Shown here piece by piece: positions 6,201-10,499 of a stretch of DNA of 10,499 bases. The notes beneath the pieces are model-generated. The model saw only the letters and a program-made list of their open reading frames with translations. It ran no database searches and was not told the origin of the DNA. Within the stretch, counting starts at the first letter, position 1. Each line of letters opens with the position of its first letter. This stretch comes from CAYMFD01 sp964389475. GTDB taxonomy: Bacteria > Bacteroidota > Bacteroidia > Chitinophagales > Saprospiraceae. The stretch covers positions 1 through 10,499 of the forward strand of contig CAYMFD010000120.1 in the NCBI GenBank assembly GCA_964389475.1, in the 5' to 3' direction. The position numbers were made by a program, and so were the translations under genes.

Positions 6201-7445
6201 TTATAGTACTATCAACTTTTCATATTTAAGCTCGACTCCATCTGATAACCTAACAAAATATATACCTGATACCAAATCATTTAAATCTAAGTTATAAGAA
6301 TTACTTCCGTCACTAATCTCTATTATTTGACTGGCAACTACTTGTCCTGATTTATCAATTATATGCACCTCACCCTCACCACTTTTTACAGCTTGTAGAT
6401 TAATAGTTGTTTGACCAGAAGCAGGGTTAGGACCTACAGAAAATACAGGCTTTGTTGACCGTACACCAGCCAATCTCACAATAGACAAATCTGTAGTGCC
6501 ATCAAAATCTATTTGTCGTAATCTGTAATAATAGTTTACACCTTGTTTCGGTGTAGTATCTTCGTATGTATAGTCTTCAGCTCTACTAGAGCTGCCGGCA
6601 CCTTCTACAAAGCTTATCTCACCGAAATCCCTACCATTTGTACTTCTTTCAATAGAAAAACCAGAATTATTTAACTCCGTTTCAGTAGACCAGCTTAGGA
6701 TAATAGACTTCTCCTTAGCAACTGCTTCGAATCTTGATAGCTCAACTGGTAGAGTCACTGGCTTAAGAACCTCACACGACTCTAGATTACTTTCATCTGG
6801 TACAGGACCATTTTGTACCTCCAAGTCAGCTAAGACAATCCCTGTCTGTGCACCCCACATTTCTGGAGAGGCTGTTTGATATGAAGTTCCTGCAAGCCCA
6901 GTTACAGGATGCGGGCCTACTGGGTTATGATTCGCATCAAATGTGATAAAACCGTAACCATTGCCACCAGACAGTGGAATGTAATAAATATGATTTTTAT
7001 ACGTACTATAATAGCTATATGATGTTTGCGTAGGCGCTAATGGAAAAGTCAAACCGGCATTTATACTCAAGTCAGCTTTAAGCACATTTGTACCTATCGG
7101 ATCAAAGTATGCGTTTGCCGGTTTGTTATTGTAGGAGTAGTACCAACCAGATCCCCAATAATACATAACCTGAAGCTCATTGACACCATCGCCATCAAAG
7201 TCGAAAAAAGCGCAATCATAAAAAGCCGCAGCCCATGACAAGTCACCATTACAATCTCCGACCGTACGAGTGGGTGCTCCCATATTGCCACATACCACTT
7301 GGCTAGTAAGTTCTACAGGAGCCACCACAATCGCCGCCAATGCTGCAGCACTAGATAGACCTATCTTCTTAAGATCCGAAGTCACTTCTTTTTGAGAAAT
7401 GCTGGTCTTGTAATTCTCTAATTTTGTTTGTAGTTGCTGTTTCAT
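6201..7445 (-). CDS. Secreted protein with T9SS type A C-terminal sorting domain
   Basis: This 414-residue protein has an unusually long N-terminal region. About 28 mostly polar residues precede the hydrophobic stretch SSAAALAAIVVAP (31-43), so it is an atypical signal peptide or the annotated start is early; the ATGA overlap with the upstream gene favours this start. Residues about 50-225 are a Gly/Tyr-rich domain of unknown function with a calcium-loop-like FDFDGDGVNE (81-90). Residues about 231-327 are a fibronectin-like module (LPVELSRFEA, SWSTETELNNSGFSIERS, YYYRLRQIDFDG) common just before sorting domains. Residues about 334-414 are the sorting domain (FSVGPNPASG, LVSGIYFVRLSDG, YEKLIV), which directs export across the outer membrane by T9SS, usually with cleavage and surface attachment. 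No catalytic residues are recognisable, so a binding or structural surface role is possible. It converges with the transposase, with 14 bp between the stop codons. Confidence 0.85.
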   Translation of the reverse strand: MKQQLQTKLENYKTSISQKEVTSDLKKIGLSSAAALAAIVVAPVELTSQVVCGNMGAPTRTVGDCNGDLSWAAAFYDCAFFDFDGDGVNELQVMYYWGSGWYYSYNNKPANAYFDPIGTNVLKADLSINAGLTFPLAPTQTSYSYYSTYKNHIYYIPLSGGNGYGFITFDANHNPVGPHPVTGLAGTSYQTASPEMWGAQTGIVLADLEVQNGPVPDESNLESCEVLKPVTLPVELSRFEAVAKEKSIILSWSTETELNNSGFSIERSTNGRDFGEISFVEGAGSSSRAEDYTYEDTTPKQGVNYYYRLRQIDFDGTTDLSIVRLAGVRSTKPVFSVGPNPASGQTTINLQAVKSGEGEVHIIDKSGQVVASQIIEISDGSNSYNLDLNDLVSGIYFVRLSDGVELKYEKLIVL

Positions 7446-10003
7446 ACTGGTTTGTTTTGTATTCGTCTTTCTCTGTATAGTTTCGGATCTGGTACTGTAG
7501 ACATGGCTTCAGGATTGAGATCATCAGAGAAAAACTGGTGAATTTTTAATGATTGTTCGAATGGTGCATGTAGTATATCTGAATAATTTATTTCTATAAA
7601 TTCGATGTTCCGTTGAGCGGACATCCATTGTTTGGTCTTTGCAAGCGTGGTTTCATATTTATTAAGGAGTCCAAGTGGTAGGACATCCTCTTTTATCTTT
7701 TTTCCATCTCTTATCAACATCTTTTGTTGAGATTGTAAGATTTCCATGAGTTCTCGATTCATAAATACAATCTTGTATCGATATTTCGATGGGAGATAAG
7801 GAACCAGATTGGCTATAACCTTCACAGTTTGGTCCACAGCTTCCACTAAAAATTGTGATTTCTTTTCTAGATTTTTCACAGCATCGTGCTCATAGTAGCC
7901 CTTGGAGTTACTTTCGTCCGCTTCTCTGGATTGATCCGTAAAGATATCTTGCCCACCAGCTTCCAGCATTTGCATCATAAGAGATGTACCACTCCTCGGC
8001 AAACCTGAGACAATGTTTATCGTACCTTCAATACTATCATCAAAGTCCAATTGGTATCGTCTCACCCTACCTGGCTGATTAAGATGAGTTGTAAGTATGT
8101 GTATTATCCTAACCCGAGCCTTGTTGAATGCACTTCCGAAACTTAAACATTTTTCATAAGCAGCAATGGCGTCTTCGTACATGCCTAGCTGATTGAGACA
8201 TTCTCCCACTAGAAAATGTGCCGCAGGATTATGAAAAGCAAGACCAAGAGACTTTAATGCAGCATCTAATGAAGCTTCGTAATTAGCCTTTTTGTAAAGT
8301 ATTCGTCCTTTCAGAAATAGAGCACGTTCGCTTTCTGGATCTATAGCGATATGTTCATCAACAGCTTTTATAGAAAGATCCAATTCGTTCATATTATTAT
8401 ATGCAGCTGCTATTCTGAGGTTGATATCGAAGAACTGGCCTGTCTCACGTTTTACTTTATTAAAAACTTCTACTGCAGCCTTGGGTTTATTCTCGGAAAA
8501 AAGTAATCCTCCATCGAGTAAATCTAAATGGACGCTGCTAGTGGTAAATTTTTCTTTTACTTGATCCACTAATTTCCTTGCGTCTTTTAGTCTACTTGTT
8601 ACTTGATATGAGTGAATGAGCCTAGAGGCATAATGCATCTTATCAGGAAACTCTGCGTACAGTTGTTCTAATAGTTCTATTCCCTTGTTCCATTCATTGC
8701 CATCTATAGAAGCTTTTGCAAGTGTAAACTTATTCTCTGCCAAGGTCATTTTGATCGCCTTTTCGGTATCATCACCATAGTCTTCAATATATCCAAGCTC
8801 TATGAGTTGCTGCAATTCTTCTTGAGATTGTTGCTCACCCATTTCAAAACCTTCAGGATGAGATCCATCTTCTCCATCTACGTCTTCCCAAGAATCGATT
8901 GTTTTAATCTTATTTTTTTCATTGAATGCATTGATCAGCACTTTACCATCCATGTCTTTGCCTACTGGTAAATCATACAGGTGCAACAAGGTAGGTGTGA
9001 TATCCAGAAGACTCGCTCCATGCACCAATTCATCTTTCTTAAAATCTGGGCCATTCATTACAATGACACCATAAGGACTATGCTCAACAGTCGGTCCCAT
9101 TGGGTCTTCAGGAACTACTACAGGACGATTATGATTAGGATGAAATCCATGATCACTGATCAACATGATATTTGTATCTTCTCCAGCAAGCTCCATAAGT
9201 CTTCCAAGCATCATATCATGATATCTGCATGCTCCATTAATCACATCTTTATACAGGTCAAAATCTTGCTGTGATATATGTTTTCTTTTTGGGGGATGGT
9301 ACTTCATAAAACCATGACAGAAATGATCGATGCCATCATAATATACACCTACAAAATCCCAGTCTTCGTTTTCTAGTATATATGTTGCAGCACAGTGTAT
9401 AGAAGCACACTCCGAAATTAAACCTGTTAGTCCTCCAGCTCTTTTATCGCTTGATTGGTCTATTTCTTTGAGCTTTGGTATGAATGGTTCTACATGGTTC
9501 CCTGTAATCTCTCTATAATGAACCCTAAGCTTCTTGTATAAGTCTTCATTTTCTTTTGGATGTACCGTACCGTCCAACATTGGCCAATTAGCAATATCCT
9601 TATCTTTTGACTTCTGATATAGATTGGACACCATAGTACCATTGATCGGCTCTGCAGGATGAGAGGGCCACCATCCAACGATGTGTGATTTGAGGTTATG
9701 TTGAGTAAATATATTCCATATCGCCTTACACTTACGAGATGTGATATTGATAGGTCTCAGGCCTTTACCATCTGGTGTAGGTTCTGAGAATCCATGGATG
9801 CCATGATTATAAGGTCGCTTACCCGTTGCTATACTAGTCCATAGTGTTGGAGATAAGGGAGGATCTAAGGTAGATAACCGGCCAGACACTCCACCTTCTA
9901 CTAACTTCTTAAGATTGGGCATCAGCCCTTGATCCATAAGCGGAGTTAGAAATTTCCAATCGGCCGCATCCCATCCTATGACTAAAGTCTTAGTTTTCTT
10001 CAT
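7442..10003 (-). CDS. Type I phosphodiesterase/alkaline-phosphatase-fold - TPR - sulfotransferase-like fusion
   Basis: This 853-residue protein has no signal peptide, so it is probably cytoplasmic. Residues about 5-360 belong to the type I phosphodiesterase/nucleotide pyrophosphatase family of the alkaline phosphatase superfamily. Likely metal ligands are Asp12 (VIGWDAADW), Asp223 and His227 (YYDGIDHFCH), Asp284-His285 (LISDHGFHP) and His308 (VEHSPYG); the nucleophile lies in SPTLWTSIATGKRP (51-64). An acidic linker holds LQQLIELGYIEDYG, a sequence type often seen after sulfatase-like domains. Residues about 415-640 are TPR helices (for example AAHFLVGECLNQLGMYEDAI). Residues about 660-853 resemble a short sulfotransferase: a 5'-phosphosulfate loop VSGLPRSGTSLMMQML (665-680) and a probable 3'-phosphate site VFMNRELMEILQSQ (746-759). 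It overlaps the upstream small gene by 14 bp and the T9SS gene by an ATGA. Substrates are unknown; glycan or protein sulfation and phosphate-ester cleavage are possibilities. Confidence 0.85.
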   Translation of the reverse strand: MKKTKTLVIGWDAADWKFLTPLMDQGLMPNLKKLVEGGVSGRLSTLDPPLSPTLWTSIATGKRPYNHGIHGFSEPTPDGKGLRPINITSRKCKAIWNIFTQHNLKSHIVGWWPSHPAEPINGTMVSNLYQKSKDKDIANWPMLDGTVHPKENEDLYKKLRVHYREITGNHVEPFIPKLKEIDQSSDKRAGGLTGLISECASIHCAATYILENEDWDFVGVYYDGIDHFCHGFMKYHPPKRKHISQQDFDLYKDVINGACRYHDMMLGRLMELAGEDTNIMLISDHGFHPNHNRPVVVPEDPMGPTVEHSPYGVIVMNGPDFKKDELVHGASLLDITPTLLHLYDLPVGKDMDGKVLINAFNEKNKIKTIDSWEDVDGEDGSHPEGFEMGEQQSQEELQQLIELGYIEDYGDDTEKAIKMTLAENKFTLAKASIDGNEWNKGIELLEQLYAEFPDKMHYASRLIHSYQVTSRLKDARKLVDQVKEKFTTSSVHLDLLDGGLLFSENKPKAAVEVFNKVKRETGQFFDINLRIAAAYNNMNELDLSIKAVDEHIAIDPESERALFLKGRILYKKANYEASLDAALKSLGLAFHNPAAHFLVGECLNQLGMYEDAIAAYEKCLSFGSAFNKARVRIIHILTTHLNQPGRVRRYQLDFDDSIEGTINIVSGLPRSGTSLMMQMLEAGGQDIFTDQSREADESNSKGYYEHDAVKNLEKKSQFLVEAVDQTVKVIANLVPYLPSKYRYKIVFMNRELMEILQSQQKMLIRDGKKIKEDVLPLGLLNKYETTLAKTKQWMSAQRNIEFIEINYSDILHAPFEQSLKIHQFFSDDLNPEAMSTVPDPKLYRERRIQNKPV

Positions 10004-10184
10004 GCTGGGCCTTTACTTTTACGGCCTGAGCCTGCATTTTTTGTGCATGCTCATGCCTCACTTGTCGCCAAGCCATGATGCCACGGTAACCATAGGCTAA
10101 AATGCCCAGGGTACCCCCAATAGGTATATGTTTATTGTCATCGTTCGGGTCTGTAAGCTCTTGCATTTGAAGCAAATCTAACAT
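9990..10184 (-). CDS. Small hypothetical protein, upstream of and overlapping the fusion gene
   Basis: A 64-residue protein if the ATG at 10184 is used; the frame is open to a GTG at 10244 (84 residues), with another ATG at 10214. I prefer 10184 because the leader AAAATAATG looks like a usual start and the extra residues show no conserved feature. I do not recognise the family. Visible parts are a polar N-terminal stretch (LTDPNDDNK), a short Gly-rich apolar stretch IPIGGTLGILAYGYRGIMAW that might touch a membrane, and a basic, Gln/Ala-rich tail likely to be helical. The stop lies 14 bp inside the phosphodiesterase-TPR-sulfotransferase gene, which supports translational coupling and that the gene is real. 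Its role may be to anchor or assist that enzyme, but this is a guess from position. Confidence 0.6.
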   Translation of the reverse strand: MLDLLQMQELTDPNDDNKHIPIGGTLGILAYGYRGIMAWRQVRHEHAQKMQAQAVKVKAQHEEN

Positions 10185-10305
10185 TATTTTATGTGTCAAA
10201 CAACTCCTAGACATGTCAACAAAGCGGGCTATCGCATGTTGCACCTCATCGTAAAGTGACAGACTCCCCTACTACTAGCAAACCTTCGGTGCAAGACACC
10301 CACAC

Positions 10306-10499
10306 CTACTCTACCACGAACTCATACCGGTGCACCATATTAAGATAGTCGCCGTCCTTATCTAGGATGACATTATCGAGTATTATTGTCGTTGGCTCCT
10401 TTAGGTCTTCGATGGCATTGATAAGTCTCAAGTCTCGTGGATCAGACACCCGAAAGCCCACTGCCTCTTGCCCTTTCTCATACAAGTAGATATCAAATC
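10306..10499 (-). CDS. Unrecognised protein, C-terminal 63 residues only
   Basis: The gene runs off the right edge of the window. The - strand frame reads 63 codons to a TAG at 10306-10308. The fragment contains YLYEKGQEAVGFRVSDPRDL and IILDNVILDKDGDYLNMVHR, with normal amino-acid composition and no internal stop, and looks like a real coding end. I do not recognise the family. The stop is 121 bp before the preferred start of the next - strand gene, so whether it shares a transcript with the downstream genes is open. No clear terminator was seen in that gap. Confidence 0.6.
   Translation of the reverse strand, partial: FDIYLYEKGQEAVGFRVSDPRDLRLINAIEDLKEPTTIILDNVILDKDGDYLNMVHRYEFVVE

Noticed and set aside
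7094..7291. 65-codon frame on the - strand
   Set aside because: It lies inside the T9SS protein gene in another frame of the same strand.
8981..9274. 97-codon frame on the + strand
   Set aside because: It is antisense to the metal-binding core of the phosphodiesterase domain, which is clearly the coding strand.

Overview
The window reads as a chromosomal segment of a Bacteroidota bacterium, probably of the Saprospirales kind. The clearest signs are a C-terminal sorting domain of the type IX secretion system (T9SS), a DUF5777-type beta-barrel protein, a stand-alone LytTR regulator, an OB-fold (tRNA_anti-like) envelope protein, and start codons without Shine-Dalgarno sequences. No rRNA, tRNA or CRISPR array was seen.

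Left part, + strand (1-4189). The window opens in the last 30 codons of a thiolase. Next comes a 560-residue regulator that starts at TTG and joins three modules: an alpha/beta-hydrolase, a degenerate class III nucleotide-cyclase homology domain and an AraC-type DNA-binding domain. A 130-bp gap with two inverted repeats follows. After it lies a compact four-gene run with gaps of only 9-16 bp: a c-type cytochrome lipoprotein, an OB-fold protein, a YceI-family protein and a DUF5777 outer-membrane barrel protein. All four carry export signals, so this looks like an envelope operon, perhaps for electron transfer or lipid/quinone handling. It ends in a hairpin terminator at 4231-4258.

Middle (4190-6191). 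A 534-bp stretch without a convincing gene precedes an orphan LytTR DNA-binding protein. An IS30-family insertion sequence (about 5074-6191) sits against the 3' end of that gene, and its terminal repeat supplies the stop codon. The IS has imperfect terminal inverted repeats of about 25 bp, a terminator-like hairpin in its leader and an intact DDE transposase.

Right part, - strand (6201-10499). Read right to left, it holds the 3' end of an unrecognised gene, a small protein, an 853-residue fusion and a T9SS-exported protein. The fusion joins a type I phosphodiesterase/alkaline-phosphatase-fold domain, TPR repeats and a sulfotransferase-like P-loop domain. The last three genes overlap (14 bp, then an ATGA overlap), so they are probably one translationally coupled unit. 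By eye this part is more AT-rich than the left part.

The points most worth following are the hydrolase-cyclase-AraC fusion beside the envelope cassette, and the phosphodiesterase-TPR-sulfotransferase fusion coupled to a secreted cargo protein. All functional links between genes are inferred from order and spacing.
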